A stretch of 64,000 nucleotides of DNA from Amblyornis subalaris. Taxonomy: Eukaryota > Chordata > Aves > Passeriformes > Ptilonorhynchidae. The notes below the pieces were generated by a model. That model saw nothing but the letters and a program-made list of their open reading frames with translations. It ran no database searches and had not been told where the DNA came from. Below are positions 1 to 12,629 of the stretch, in pieces (position 1 is the first letter of the stretch; every line of letters begins with the position of its first letter). The position numbers and the translations under genes were made by a program. The DNA is taken from contig JACAXG010000050.1 of assembly GCA_018881555.1 (NCBI GenBank), positions 992,001-1,056,000 of the forward strand, in the 5' to 3' direction.

Positions 1-726
1 ATAATGAGGAGAAGGCTGCTCATAGATCCATTTTATTCAAAAATTAGGTCACTATTTGATGTACAGAGGCACCTAATTTTGTTATCATTTTTAACGAGAT
101 TTTTTTCCTAACACATTACTACCCATTATCTTCAGATTTTGCTGTCTAAGCACATATCAATAATTACCATATATAAGTCATTAATAAATCCTCAAGACAC
201 AGGCAAATAAACAAGCTATTTTCTAATATAGTTCATAAACAAGCTAGTCTAATATAGAACCATATTAGTTTTCATAATAAGTAATTTTCCACACAGTGTA
301 TATCTGAAGTAAGGGTTCTAAACTGGGCGCATCTTTGGGTCTGAATCTGAGAGTAACCATTGCACAACCATCAATAAAGTGTCCTCTGCTCCACTGAGAT
401 TTTCTCATTGTAAATAATTACCCTTGCTGGAGAAAAGAGGGGGTGTAAATGGCAAGGTAGGTTTTGATGAGTCTTGAAGATTGGGGTTTGGGTTTTTTTC
501 TTTTCTCCTCAGACCCACTCCAAAACCTGACTTTGGTAAACTTCTGATAAACTTCGAAAAAGGTAACAACACATTCATTTCAATATCAGCAGCTCTTGCA
601 CAGGAATTACATGACATATAATTATGTTTTAAACAGTGGGATGGTTAAACAAGACAGACTGCAATGATGTGTTCATCAATATAATGCATAATTTCCAAAA
701 GAAATAGGAAATATTTCTACACTGAC
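1..726 (-). other. RGS7: RGS7 intron, 5' portion downstream of the 52-nt exon
   Basis: This begins with the GTCAGT donor at 721-726 and continues out of the window. The sequence is AT-rich and single-copy in appearance. I see no exon, RNA gene or recognisable repeat in it. The short minus-strand frame at 405-617 has no recognisable domain and is treated as chance. Confidence 0.85.
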
Positions 727-778
727 CATAGTCTGTGTTTTCCGGCTCCCAACAATTTGATGGCCAAAAATAGGGTGT
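727..778 (-). CDS. RGS7: RGS7 coding exon, DEP to helical-extension junction (52 nt)
   Basis: After the acceptor TTTTGTCTGTAG the exon reads [17 protein letters not shown] plus the first base of the next codon, which follows directly on the preceding exon's FYRFQ. It enters in phase 0 and leaves in phase 1. The Trp/Cys-rich [16 protein letters not shown] segment is characteristic of R7 RGS proteins just after the DEP domain, where the DEP helical extension starts. The donor is GTCAGT, with C at the third intron position, so it is weaker than the other three donors. The next expected exon is not found in positions 1-726 and should lie before the window. Confidence 0.95.
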
Positions 779-1540
779 CTACAGACAAAACAAAGAAGTA
801 GGAAACTCAAGTTAGACAATGCAAGCATTATACAGTCCTTGGATTGATACTGGTTTTCCCAATCAATTTATATTTTTGGTAGATCTATTATACTGTTAGC
901 TTGACAATTTTGAAATAGGCATCAAAACAGAAAATTACATTTGTACCCCTGTTTATTACACTAGTGTCAGAATGACATTGAAAAAGAAGAATAAAGTGTT
1001 CTTTTTGTTCTCAGAGTTAGGGGAACAAAACCCACAAGGCTGGGTAGTGAGGTTGTCTTTTACATCTTCCCTAGAAACACACCCCTCATACATCCTGAAG
1101 AATCAGTTTTAGAAGGTATAAAGACAGAAGATCCTTCGAGGTTCATTCAGTTCTTGATTTTGGAGAGTTTTCATTAGTATAGACCAATATTCAATACTCT
1201 TTCCTAGGAGTTATTTGTTTAAAAATGCCTCTATAAACATCCTGTTTTCACAAAGATATCAAAGTCTATTTTTTAATAATTGCTTACCAGTTGTGATCTC
1301 AAATGCGATTTTTTTTAAGGGAAAGACAATAAAAGTACCAAAAACTAATTCAACACTGTGCTTATTAAAACTGTGCTAAATGTATTGCTAAAATAATTCA
1401 CTTCTAACAAATGAAGAACTTAAAGCTGTACATTTTACATACAAATAACTTCATTTTTAAAATACTTTTTGTTAAAATGTAAATGTTTATAGCATTTTTT
1501 CACAAAGTACATCATCCCCATACCAGCCATTCACTTAAGA

Positions 1541-1592
1541 GTTAGACTCAACGATCCTTGAGGGTCCCTTCAAACTCAGAATATTCTGTGGT
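1541..1592 (+). mobile_element. CR1 LINE 3' tail fragment
   Basis: The segment with GTTAGACTCAACGATCCTTG, then GGGTCCCTTCAAACTCAGAA and ending ATTCTGTG matches the terminal pattern of CR1 (ttggact..gatgatc..aaggtccttccaacc..attctatg), in plus orientation. Only about 50 nt is recognisable, so it is strongly 5'-truncated or decayed. It lies antisense to RGS7. Confidence 0.7.
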
Positions 1593-4171
1593 TGAGTGAT
1601 TGATCTATAATATACACACATACACACAGATACAGAGAATTATATAATATTTGAGCAGTTGAATGAAACTCATTAAATGTGTGGAGTGGTTTGAGTGGTA
1701 TTTCAAAATACAGGTGCTTCTTCAGGAAAACCTGCTTTACTCTCTGTTTCTTATTGTTTTTTCTCAAAAAATCTCCCAGTTGCAAAAATGGAAACCTCTT
1801 TGCTGCCCACTTCCCTCAAAATTGTTTTAACGCTAATCTGGAAACCAACAGGGCTGAAGGGTGACACATTCACAGCAACTGTCAAATTAAATATATATTG
1901 TGAAAAGTCTCTCGGTGTTGTAACACTGACGCATCAACTTTAAGAGAAGCAATTTAGAACTTGCTATTTATCAGGCAACGGCAATGAGCTAAAGGGTAAA
2001 AAAGGAACTATCTTAAGCTAACTTCAAAGACTGAGATGCGTTTCTTGCAAGCTGTTTTGTACTTTGTAAAGGAGCAACAATAAGTAATTCCCTGATCAAC
2101 CATTCCTTCACAGTGCTACTGAAATCAAAGTGACCAGCAGAAGCACATATAAGCACAAATGGAAAGAAGAGGAACCCCTAAAGAATGAATTGCAGTACTC
2201 AGCACATTTTGGAGAAGCAACTCTAGAAGTAATTTAATAGTGTGATTCATATAAAGAAAAAGTAACCACTGAAATATACAGTTTACAAACTCAGGAAGGG
2301 AGAACAGTCCTTCCTTAGAGGCATGAAATGTATCTCTGGAGAGGCCCAAGAAGAAAAGCACAGCTACATCATTTTTATGCTAACTGTAATTTTAACCTCT
2401 GTTTACAGGTTCAAGCTGAGCTTCTGAAAAAATTATGTAGTGAGGGTTACTAAACACATAGAAACCACATCTGTTCAGGCAGCACCTCAGCTGAAACTCT
2501 TCCAGTTGTGAGTATACTTGCTGCAAAATCCATATTAAAGCTCCTCATGGATACTTAGGATTTCTCTTGACAAATTACATATACTCCCATCCCAGCTGAG
2601 ATTAAAAAATAAATTCCATCTTTTGATTTAGAAAAAAAATCACAAAAATTGCTTTCAGCATTCATTTCACAACAGGCTATGAGGAAATACTATATATTCA
2701 CAACTATGTGTTAGTGATGTTAGAGGAGGACTCTGTTCTTTCATACATAAATGAAAAGCTATGTGTGGCCAGCATACTGTTTTCAGTATTTAGCTGAAAT
2801 AACACATTTAACTTTCACTGGAACTTGCACTTTGATGGTAAAGGCAGTGTGGGCACTAAACAGAATATGAGAAAGGGGACACAATCTTCAATGTTGTGAA
2901 ACATTGTCACTTTAGCTCTCTAGGAGGCAGAGATGACCAAGGCTTTTCTGAAGGATAAAAAGGTGCATCCTAAATGTGGGGATCATGGAAAAAGCACAAA
3001 TTAATGCATTGGCTACTAAGGATGAATTTAAGCCTTCCTGTGCCAGGGAGATAAAAGCAGAAAAGTTAAAATAGAACATGAGTTTTAATTAGCAAAGCGC
3101 ATGATAAGCCATATTAAAGGGTTTCACTGATGTGTGATAAGGTAAGCCAAAAAGATACCCCAGTAAAAGACAAACATTACAATATGAGAAAGGGGTTCAA
3201 ATAACAGCTAGTACAGATAAGTACAGAAGATTACTAAATGCCTTCCTTGTTTGAGTCTCCAGAAGGAGGGAGACTGCAGGGAGATAAAGGTTTTTCTGCC
3301 CAGCGATGACACACAGGCATGAGCTCTCCTTGCCGATGCTCTGAACTGGGCAGGCACAAGCTGTCTCTGGACTGCAAGCCATGACCCTGCCTGCCTGGTG
3401 CTTGGATGCATTTAAGGGGACTTGCTGAGAAGCACAGCTCATCCGCTCAGGCACTGCAACATGGCCAGAGCTGGCCTCCAGCCAGCTGGCTCCCAAAGGG
3501 AACAAAGTTCAATTCTGCCCTCAATCATCTCTGCGAACATGCCCAAAATTAATTTGGACATGGAGATAAGGCTACAGGGCAAAGCACAGGGCAAAAAAAA
3601 AAAACAGGGAGGGAAATATTTTTATGAGGTCAAACAGTTCAGGTTAGAAGGTTGATGAAATTCAGCACAGAAAGCTTAAGGATTTATTGTGTTTTCATGT
3701 GGGTAAACTGTGTTTATCTACGAAAAAGCAAAAAAAGCCTCACTAAACTAAAGAACGACTCTTGGTTCCTCAGTACTGTGATTTATATGCATGTGTAGAT
3801 ACTATGATGAAATTATTGCGCTGGTATTTCTCTTTCTCCTCTATCTCCAGTACTCTATAGCAACTACTATCTAACTGATGAGAGTTATCAAAAGTATTGA
3901 ATTATCTGCATGATGTTTAAAGAGGTGCAAGTTACCTGAAGGGCAACATAGACACAGAAAAAATATTCATTCAAGTAACCTTTGAAACAAGGGCAATTAT
4001 TTGGAAAAAAAAAAATCACATAAGGCAGAAGAGCTTCAGAAGACTACAGCAAAGAGAAGAACTGTATTTTCCAGAAAATGTGAAAAGCTGAAATGTTCTG
4101 TTTTATAACCCTTCTAGATCCACTGTCTAGATTGAACAGTTGTAATTCACTACCTGTTTCTAACCTTTGAA

Positions 4172-4209
4172 AGCTAAATTACTAATTACTAGCTAAATTA
4201 CTAGTTACT
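4172..4209. repeat. 19-bp tandem duplication
   Basis: Two adjacent 19-bp copies, AGCTAAATTACTAATTACT and AGCTAAATTACTAGTTACT, differ at one position. The TAATTA-type cores could be homeodomain sites, but a simple slippage duplication is enough to explain it. Confidence 0.8.
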
Positions 4210-7089
4210 AATATTTAGATTTTTCAAAAATATATTAGGTCACTGACAGTGTAAAACCCCTACTAGATGAGAAATTAAGTAGATGTTATGTATTTTGACC
4301 AAGGCAAAATCCTACATTACTTTCTTACCAGCAAGTAAAGACTTATGGTATCACCCTAAGATACGTGTTCAANAGCAGCTACAGGTGCTGATAAAGTTGT
4401 ATTTGAACAGTAGACATCTATTATTCACTTTCAAAGCAGGAAATGGCATTGATATGTGCAGAGACAAGGAAAACTCTCCTAAAAACACGCACAAAAAATA
4501 GGGATAAGGGACAGATAAGACTTAGAGAGAAAGTCCAAACCATCAAGAAAAAAATCTTTAAAAAAACCTAGACACTAAAAATAAAGCAAGATATAAAAAT
4601 CTGTTTCTGATTAACAGACTTTTGCAATGCTGTGATTGTATGGACAAAACGCACCACCAATAAACTTGNATGTAGTTAACCTGACTGATGTTTTTCCAAA
4701 GGAATATTCCACATTTTGTTGTCTAATTGCCTGGTATTAACAGCCATAAAATTCTGGTCTTAATCTGAAGTTTGCCTTGTCCCTTATTACAGGCATCAAA
4801 CGGCTCAGTCACATAACGCATGACCATAATGCATGAGCTGAGTTTACACGTTTCTACTTCTCTTTCAAAAGCCTCCACACAATTTCATGCTCCAGATATT
4901 TAACAATCTCTGAGAAGAATTTGCTAGAGAGGTTATCCATGAAGACCAGGGGAGAAAGATTTGCCTTGTTCAACACAGAAGGATTAGGAAATAAGAAGAG
5001 TCTGATAAGAAGATCCCTGGTCTCATGCAATGAGGTCAGGAATGAGAATAGGAGGCGTGTGCAAAGGAGAAAGCTGCCTGTTCTCATCTGATCTATTAAA
5101 AAAATCCCACAGCAATGCAAGGATGCTCTGCTCACATAAATTACCTTCTATATAGCTTCTATATATCTATTACCCTCTATATGCAACCAAAGCTTGGTTC
5201 AACTATTTGTTACGAATCACATAGCCAAGTACACTGTAGAAGAATTATCCCTTGCAATGTCATATATTCCTATAGCACAAATATTACACAATTTGTGTGC
5301 CTTGCTTCATGATCTAAAGGCCCATAACTCAAGATTTCACCCAGGAGAGCTATGGATGTGGTATAACATGAACCACAACACCACCATTTTCAAAGCGAAG
5401 ATTATGAAATAGTGAGGGTTGTTGGTTTTCTTCTGTGAGTGTAGAAAACCTGAAGGAATTATCATACTTAAAAATTTTACTTTTCCTCTGAGGGAAATAT
5501 GAAGCAGCTCATCATGAACAAGTATTAAACAGGGAACGTTTGTCATTTTGCCATGACATCCCACTTACAGCTGAAGGAAGGTGGGTGGTAGAACGGTTTG
5601 GGGAAAGTCAAGAACTGTTTATCAGCCCAGGCAGATATAATGCTGCCAGTTTTTATCAGTATGCTTTTGAGGCACTTTGTTTAATTGTAGGTGTAATTCG
5701 AATCAGCAGCCAGGACAAGTCAGGAGTTAGAGAATTAAGGCTTACCTAGCACTGTGGATGTGATTGCAGATACATTTAAGCCTTCAGAACAAAACAGTTA
5801 CAAGGATCTTTATGCCATTGACAGAAAATTGGTTTTGCACACCAAACACATACTGCTTCTCTTGCATTACACACTAATATCATTAGGTAAACCTAACCAC
5901 ATAAATCCATAATCCTCCTGTTAATAAAGTCATATGAAACAAAATCCTGTAATATAGCACATATTCCACAATAAACAAATTGGCAGCAGTGCCTGCTATG
6001 CACTGTTAGCAATCCGGTGATGAAGCAAATAGATCTGCTTTGGTTCTACCTCAAAATTAATCAATAATAATATCTGAGCTAATGAAACAGCCACTTGTAA
6101 AAAGCAGTGTTGCCCATCAGCTTTTATAAAACATGATTAACTTCTATGCATTAAACTGTATTACCAAGGAGGGAAATCACTAAGCATCTTTCACCTACTC
6201 CTTGTTGATAGTAATAAGAGAAGAGTTGTTGCCTCTGAAGCTGCTCCACTCCACAAAATTTTTTAAAATCCAATTACTTGGACGGAGGAGGAGCATTGAA
6301 ATCACTTATAAACCTTTGCATATTACTGCTATTCTTCTCACAGGCACCAGGGAGCCTTTATAAACAGCAGAAATCAAGCCTTTGCTGAAAAGTAGTTATG
6401 CACAATCTCAAACGCTTTGCACGATGGATGGCAGAATTCACTGGCATTCCGTTTCACATTCATTGCAATTGACACAAATGATTTCCTGGTAAAGAAAAAG
6501 GGTAAGATTGCTAGTCTGGCACTGTCAAGCCCATAGAGGAAGCAAGTAGTGCTCCATGGTTAGCTCAGAATCATTAAAAAAGAGCTTGAGGAATTTGGAA
6601 ACAAGATTTTGGCTCTGTGACTTTCCATGAGCATGGAAAGCAGTGTGGGGCAAAATGTGTCTGAGTAAGGAGTTAAAAAATCAAAAGGGGCACTGATGGG
6701 GAAGTCAGAAAGACACATGGAGTTGAAATCTTTTTCCCTCAGAAACTTTAATAGAGCCTGTTATGGTGTTTCAGCTGAGCCTGAGCCGAAAAGACAATTA
6801 GTTACTGCATCTGCAACTTCCAAAGAAAATCTGCCAAATGCTGGATAAGGTAACCTTCTTTTTTATTTCTCAGATCTGGCTTCCAATAAAATCCTTCCCT
6901 CAAGGCACAGTAGATGATCCAGCAAGGCTCTGGAGAGTGGCTGAAGAGCTGTCATGTTCACCCACAGACTCAGCATTCAGAATGGCCAGAGGCTGGCCCA
7001 GGATGAGCCAAGAGGTTGTCTGAGTAAGCTGAGTAAGGCTGATTCAAAGAGATGCATAAAGCAATTTAATTCCACCTGAGACATGAGGA

Positions 7090-7250
7090 TCCACAACACT
7101 TCACACTCTAAACTATTTTGCAGCAAAGATATTTCAAGATTCTTACAGTGATTGCTATATAATTTTAGCCCAAATTTAGGCATGGGAAAACAAGGCAAGA
7201 GAGGTTAAATGCATTTGTCAAGAAAGTGTTCCCAGTGGTAGAATAGGAAA
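7090..7250 (-). mobile_element. Possible ancient MIR-like SINE remnant
   Basis: The stretch GGAAAACAAGGCAAGAGAGG, then TTAAATGCATTTGTCAAGAA and CCCAGTGGTAGAA follows the reverse complement of the MIR core and tail pattern (aggaaactgaggc..agagaggttaa..acttgcccaagg..gtggcag). The upstream bases TTGCTATATAATTTTAGCCC also fit the reverse of the MIR 'cccatttta..tactattatta' region loosely. Divergence is high, so the call rests on a spaced pattern rather than a close match. Confidence 0.45.
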
Positions 7251-8087
7251 AAACATTACCTTCATCTTGCCAAGGCCCATAAGTTTTGCTGCCATCTTCA
7301 TCAGACTCATGCTTTCACAGAAACTGTTNGCATTTTCACACTTTTTCTCAGCTATTTGTGCCTTTCATCTTAAAAGCTACAAAACAACAGCAAAACCTAA
7401 CCCTCATCTCTGAAAATTAATTTATGTTAAATCATTAATTAATCTCATTTAAAAATGGGAGGGTGACTATCACTAGTCCCAGGTATCCTAGGAGCTCGTT
7501 TACAGCCAAAAGATACTAGGAAACATTATTTTTCACTATTAACATTGAGACACAGTAAGCATTTAGAAGCTGTAGAGGAAATCAACATATTTTTCCTCAG
7601 GATGATATTCGAGGAGCTTACCAGGTGAGAGGGCAAGTTAGGCGTTCCTTACCAGGATGGACACATTACCACTTATGTGGACAGAGATGAAAGGTCTCTA
7701 TGAGTAATCCCTGACCTGCTTTCTAAGGTGCAGCTTGCTTTTCTTATCTGGGCCCCTCACATCTCTTTGCTCTCAGGTAGAGGAAGATGATGAGCAGATA
7801 TTTAGCCCCTTCTTTGGTTCCAGGTTTAAATTACCTGGAAAAGGCAATGCAAATATTTCTGCTTTTCCTAAGTCAGACTAATAAAAAAATTCCTCTCTTA
7901 ATAAGGCAATTAATATTTAGATCCATCTCCTTTGAATTACATTGATATCACAGAGCTAACCTAATTAACACCTGAGTAGGTCAACAAATGATCCAGAACT
8001 TTTTTTTCACATTATTTAAAAAAGCAGGTGTAACTATACTCTTGCCTCCTGATGGCAAGAGTAATAACTGAAAAAGTATATTTTTTT

Positions 8088-8112
8088 GCCTGTTAGAGGG
8101 CCTGTTAGAGGG
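8088..8112. repeat. 12-bp tandem duplication
   Basis: GCCTGTTAGAGG occurs twice back to back, followed by a single G. It is identical in both copies and therefore probably recent. Confidence 0.8.
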
Positions 8113-10719
8113 CAAATAAAGCACAATTTCCATGCTTTTAGCTATTTCTATATGACAGAAGGTGGTTTAAAAGAAACTGGAATTAATTTCGCCATCAGGC
8201 GGGAATGTGTCACCCTTTGGAAAACGAAACATGAAGCACATGGAGGACTATAGCCAGTCTGGTTTTTGTAGGTCAGGTCTTTGTGCAGATTTCTCTGCAG
8301 GTATGGCTTCTGAACTTTTCAGTGCTGGCAGGTGCATGGGTTTCTCTTTCTATTAAAATATCCAGAAATTTGTGAATCCCGTCCAATACTTAGAGGGTAC
8401 TATTTGCAAAGCACCCAAACATCTCTTCTAGTGCAAAAGTCACACATTTCCAGTCAAAATTTCCTCCCCATTGAGTATGCTCTCTTCATCTTCCAATTTC
8501 ACAGTTCAGTACCAGATTTTATCCTAGCCTTATTTTGGTGGGGAACGTGCAGTTGTGATCACATAAATTTTGCTGCTGTGACTCCAGTTAACTGAATGTC
8601 ACCACTATGAATTTTTTCTCATTAACAGCAAAAGTCGCATTGTTTCAACATTGTTGGCATAGGAATAGCAACGCAAAAGGCACCACAGAACAGCAAACAA
8701 TCCAAACACTGCAGATACAGACTGAGCAACACTTGAGGAAAGCATCTTATTTCATAAGCATTTTTCAAATAGGTGCCAAATTCTTAACTTATGTAAATAA
8801 ACTGATAAAATTTTACAGTCTAGCCCTCACTGAAGCTTTATGTCCAAACATGTAGGCTGTAGACCTCTCTGAGGAAAGCTCATAGCAGGGTAGCTGCAGT
8901 ACACTCAGTGGTCCACAGTGCAGCTAATTCTAGCCTGTACTTTCCTTCAGTCAAACTATCATGCCAGCACAGGNGCTTATTTCACATGCTTGGGATAGAG
9001 GCAGGTCAGCAGCTGTGCAGAATTCAACGACTAGCACTCCTATAAGTAACTACTGTTCTCTGCAAAATGAAATCCTTGGATATTTTGTCCTTCTGGACGC
9101 TGCTTATGAAGAGACCCAGCCAAGAACTGAAGCCTCAACCACTCCATGATTCCTTTCCAATGTCGTGGGTCTGACTGGTGATATACCTCATAAGCCCATC
9201 AGTAAGTCACTTCAACCATGTGCCATCTCTCTTTTTTATACTGAACACTGAGGAGAATGGAGCCCCATGAGCTTAAAAATACCCTTTTCCTTCAAATACT
9301 CTCTCCAGGATCAAAGGTAACTGTGGATCTAGGGGCAGAGGCTTGGAAAGACTGCTTTTTATATTACCCGTAAACACATCTAACTTTCTGTTCTGCTGAA
9401 GAACAAGTTTTTTGCACTGTATGACTCACAGGATCTAAATATGAAAATAGGATAATATTGTTTGCATGTATGCAATAATAATTCTCTTTCTTGCCAGACT
9501 GGGCTGTGTGTATTTAATTATATTCAGGCAAAGATTTTGGTTTATAAAAATATTGCATATTTTTCTCTTCCCTTATGTGGGTCTATAGGACCTAAGCCAA
9601 AATATTGATGAAAGTATTGTACAGAGATTAACATAATACAATGTTTGAGACTATGACTGGTCTCCAATCTCCACTTTTCTTCTGCATTTTAAAGACCACA
9701 ATCTCAGTTCTGTTTAAATAAGAAGCCATCAAGAATAAAATAATCTTTAAGACAAAGCTTAGACTTACATATCTTGAAGACAATAGATTTCGTTCTACCA
9801 TATATAGTGATAGTCATGATATCATTTCAAAGCATTAAATATCTAGGAAAGATCTTGGAGCAGCTGTTTGTTACTTACCAGGAATACCACCTAATAGAAT
9901 GAGCAATACAGAACACAACCACCATTGTCAAAAGTGGCACATGACAAGGAAAGTTAATCCTTCTCTTGAATACATCATCTGGTACCTTGCAGTCACGTTT
10001 GCTTCAAGTCATTGGCAGTATTGTTCTGCAAAATTCTAGCCCACTAGTCTTTATTAGAAAAACAACACTTCTGCTCTCAGGGCCTTAGTTTGAAATTTAA
10101 TAAAATAAAATACAACTGTGTAGGTATCTGAATAATATGTGTGCAAGTGTAGGTATACACATATGCTTCCAGCTTGCTCTGAACCATCTGCATGCTTGCT
10201 GTACGCAATGCGACTCACAGATCAANGTAAAAATGTGTCTGCGCTTGTTAGAAGAATACACACTACTCCCATACTACTGAGTTACCAGTAAGGAAATTCT
10301 CACAAAAGGGGGAAAATAAACATTACCTTCCATTATTTATCAGATTTCTGATATAGACTTAATATTTAAAATATCTCCTGCTTTCCAAATTAAGACTATA
10401 CTAGGAATAAGAANCAATAAGATAATTTAATTTGCTTTACTATATTTCCAAAACACTGTATTAATTTATTTAATGAGAGATACTTCCACACTTAGCATTA
10501 TCACATTTTTATTCCAGATATCAAAATGGTCATCATCATCATAACCCTTTGCTGACAATATATAAATAAAATCCTCCTAGCATTTTTTATTTTTAGGGGA
10601 ATTTCCACCATTTACTAGGTTATATAAGAGACAAATTATGGTTAAATTTGCTGTGAAGTTTTCTGTAAGGCCTTTGAGCCTCCATTTGTGCAAGTTAAGA
10701 ACATATTGAAAATACTTAC

Positions 10720-10826
10720 CTGGAATCGATAAAAGGTGCCATCATCTTTCAGTGTTAGAACATGGTCTGAGATGGGAAAGAAATAGCCATGTGCTGCCAT
10801 CAGAGTTCCCAAATGCAGAGCTTCAA
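10720..10826 (-). CDS. RGS7: RGS7 coding exon, C-terminal half of DEP domain (107 nt)
   Basis: The acceptor follows a T-rich tract and ends TTCAAACAG; the donor is a strong GTAAGT after CAG. The first two bases complete a Val codon with the preceding exon. The exon then reads [17 protein letters not shown], and its last residues are [18 protein letters not shown], ending in phase 0. This covers the later DEP helices and the terminal beta-hairpin ([13 protein letters not shown]). AAHGYFFP and LTLKDD distinguish RGS7 from RGS6, which as I recall has AAQGYIFP and LTMKDD. The frame is intact over 35 codons and looks under strong protein constraint. Confidence 0.97.
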
Positions 10827-11299
10827 CTGTTTGAATAAAAAAAAGAAAGATAAACTTAAAATGTTAAATAACTTCTTTTCAGCAATTTAGTTTTGTTGTT
10901 AAGATTCACCTGATATCCTGCAGATAACCACTTGGTTCTCAGTCAAAGTTCTGCCATCATGAAAGAGCTGTCTTTTTCTATGTAATATAATGATGAAACC
11001 AAAAAAACCCTGCACTTGCCTTAACAAATAGCTCTTAGATGTCCCATTTGTAGCCGCAGTTCCACTACTTATATCGACATTAACAGGTAACCTTGATGTT
11101 CACTCACTTGTTCTGAAGCTGAAAACAGCTATCATTTTTACCCTGATGGTGCAGCCTGTTTTTCTTCTTCAGAATAGTTTCTGATTACATGTTAAAATAG
11201 TTGCTTCCAATTACATGATATCTTCCTCACTAGCTTTATCAGAGCTACTGTAAAGGATAGAGATTTCCTTAAAAGTTTCTTGTTACTGAGAAAATAGCA

Positions 11300-11565
11300 A
11301 AGAATAACAGAATCCCAGAACAGTTGAGGTAGGAGGTACTTGTGGAGGTCATCTTGTCCAGCTCCTTTGCTCATGCAGACACCTTGAACTACTTGCTGAG
11401 AACCTTGTCCAAATGTTTTTTCAATAACTCTAAGGAGTGAGACCCCATAACGTCTCTGGGTAGTACCCTGATTCATATTCATCCTCTAAGAAGTGCTCAT
11501 TTGTTCCTATTGCCCAAAATTTGGCTTTCAGCAATGGCAAGCACAGATTTGTCTTGTCCTGCCTC
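11300..11565 (-). mobile_element. CR1 LINE 3' fragment, diverged
   Basis: Read on the plus strand it starts with the reverse-complement CR1 tail (ACAGAATCCCAGAACAGTTG), followed by GGTCATCTTGTCCAGCTCC, AACCTTGTCCAAATG and GAGACCCCATAACGTCTCTG. These follow the usual order in the CR1 3' region (..atcttgtccaactcc .. gagaccccacaacctctctggg..). It is considerably diverged and the 5' limit near 11565 is approximate. It lies about 0.5 kb from the 107-nt exon and shares RGS7's orientation. A 111-codon plus-strand frame at 11493-11828 begins in its diverged 5' part and runs past it. Confidence 0.75.
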
Positions 11566-12629
11566 CTAAAAACATCACTGCAGCATCCGACCAGCAGTCA
11601 AGCATCATCATGCAGAAAGAAATGCAAGTCCTGGTATCTGTGTTCCCGCTAACAAACACAGAAAGATGCATTCACTTATGTTTCACATATTATTATTTTG
11701 AATATGAGAACGTTTATTTATTTACCCATACTTCATCAGCATCCCAAAAATTCCCTCCTTCACCCTTTGCTCACCTGAAGGCATTCACTTGCATAGGAGA
11801 TTCAGGAGAAGCAGTGAGACACCTTTAGGCTGACCGAAAGCCGGNCAAACATGTGAAAGGAACAAGAAAGGGGATCTGGACAGTACTTAACTGAGAGCAC
11901 ACAACCCTACCAGGATCTATTTGATACCAAGAATTTATTTCCATCTCTGTGTTTAGCAAACTAGTTCTTGTCCCTCCAGCAGAATCATTGTCTAAGAAAA
12001 TGCAACACACCCTCTCTGGCAGTGAGCTCTCTGACCTAAAACACCACAATGCTGTTAAGACTTTTCCCAGTTGCAAGCCTACAAGAAATTTCTCTAACAG
12101 AAGGAAGAGAGTTGCTTTGTTCCTTGTGCTTGCAATGTCTGTAAATCCCCATCTGAACTTTGTCCTAGTTATTATAAGGTTTTATATTGTTGTTATTCAT
12201 TCATTTCAGGCTATTAAGTTCTATTATTCCTTGGATCAGAAATCTTGAGTCAACGCTTTCTGTAGTGAGTCAGTCACTGAGGTTCTTTCTACTTTGTTCA
12301 GTTCATCTGCCTTTCAATTTTATTAAGCTTTTCTTTGTTCTTCACATTGCAACTTATTGCCAATTCCAAAAACTTTATTTTTGCAGGTATTATGTATCTT
12401 CATGGAATGAGAGAAAAACAGGGAAGAAATGCGCTGAGCTTTTTAGAGAAGGGCTTTCTTAGACAAGGATGACAGGGCTTGCCAGGGAATTCTGACACAG
12501 ATGAGAGTGCATTCTCCTCAGATTTAGCATACACTAAATGGACTCCAGATTTGTTTCATGTGCTTCTTGGATTCTGAATTGTAATATTTTTCAAGATCAC
12601 AAGGAGCTCTCATTATTTTCTTTCACCCA

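Larger units (their letters stand above)
779..10719 (-). other. RGS7: RGS7 intron (about 9.9 kb)
   Basis: It runs from donor GTAAGT next to 10720 to the acceptor beside 778. Contents by stretch: 779-1540 nothing recognised; 1541-1592 CR1 tail; 1593-4170 nothing recognised apart from a CA-rich run near 1613-1640 and a relatively GC-rich stretch at 3270-3530; 4172-4209 tandem duplication; 4210-5990 nothing recognised; 5990-6485 dense, complex sequence that could be conserved noncoding DNA; 7090-7250 MIR-like remnant; 8088-8112 tandem duplication; 8160-8280 a second unassigned complex stretch; 8281-10719 nothing recognised. Several 60-87 codon frames occur, none with a recognisable domain. Confidence 0.85.

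Noticed and set aside
7441..7480. A second MIR-like piece (CTCATTTAAAAATGGGAGGG)
   Set aside because: The resemblance is limited to about 20 nt and could be chance.
11493..11828. 111-codon plus-strand frame
   Set aside because: It begins in the diverged part of a CR1 copy and has no recognisable domain.
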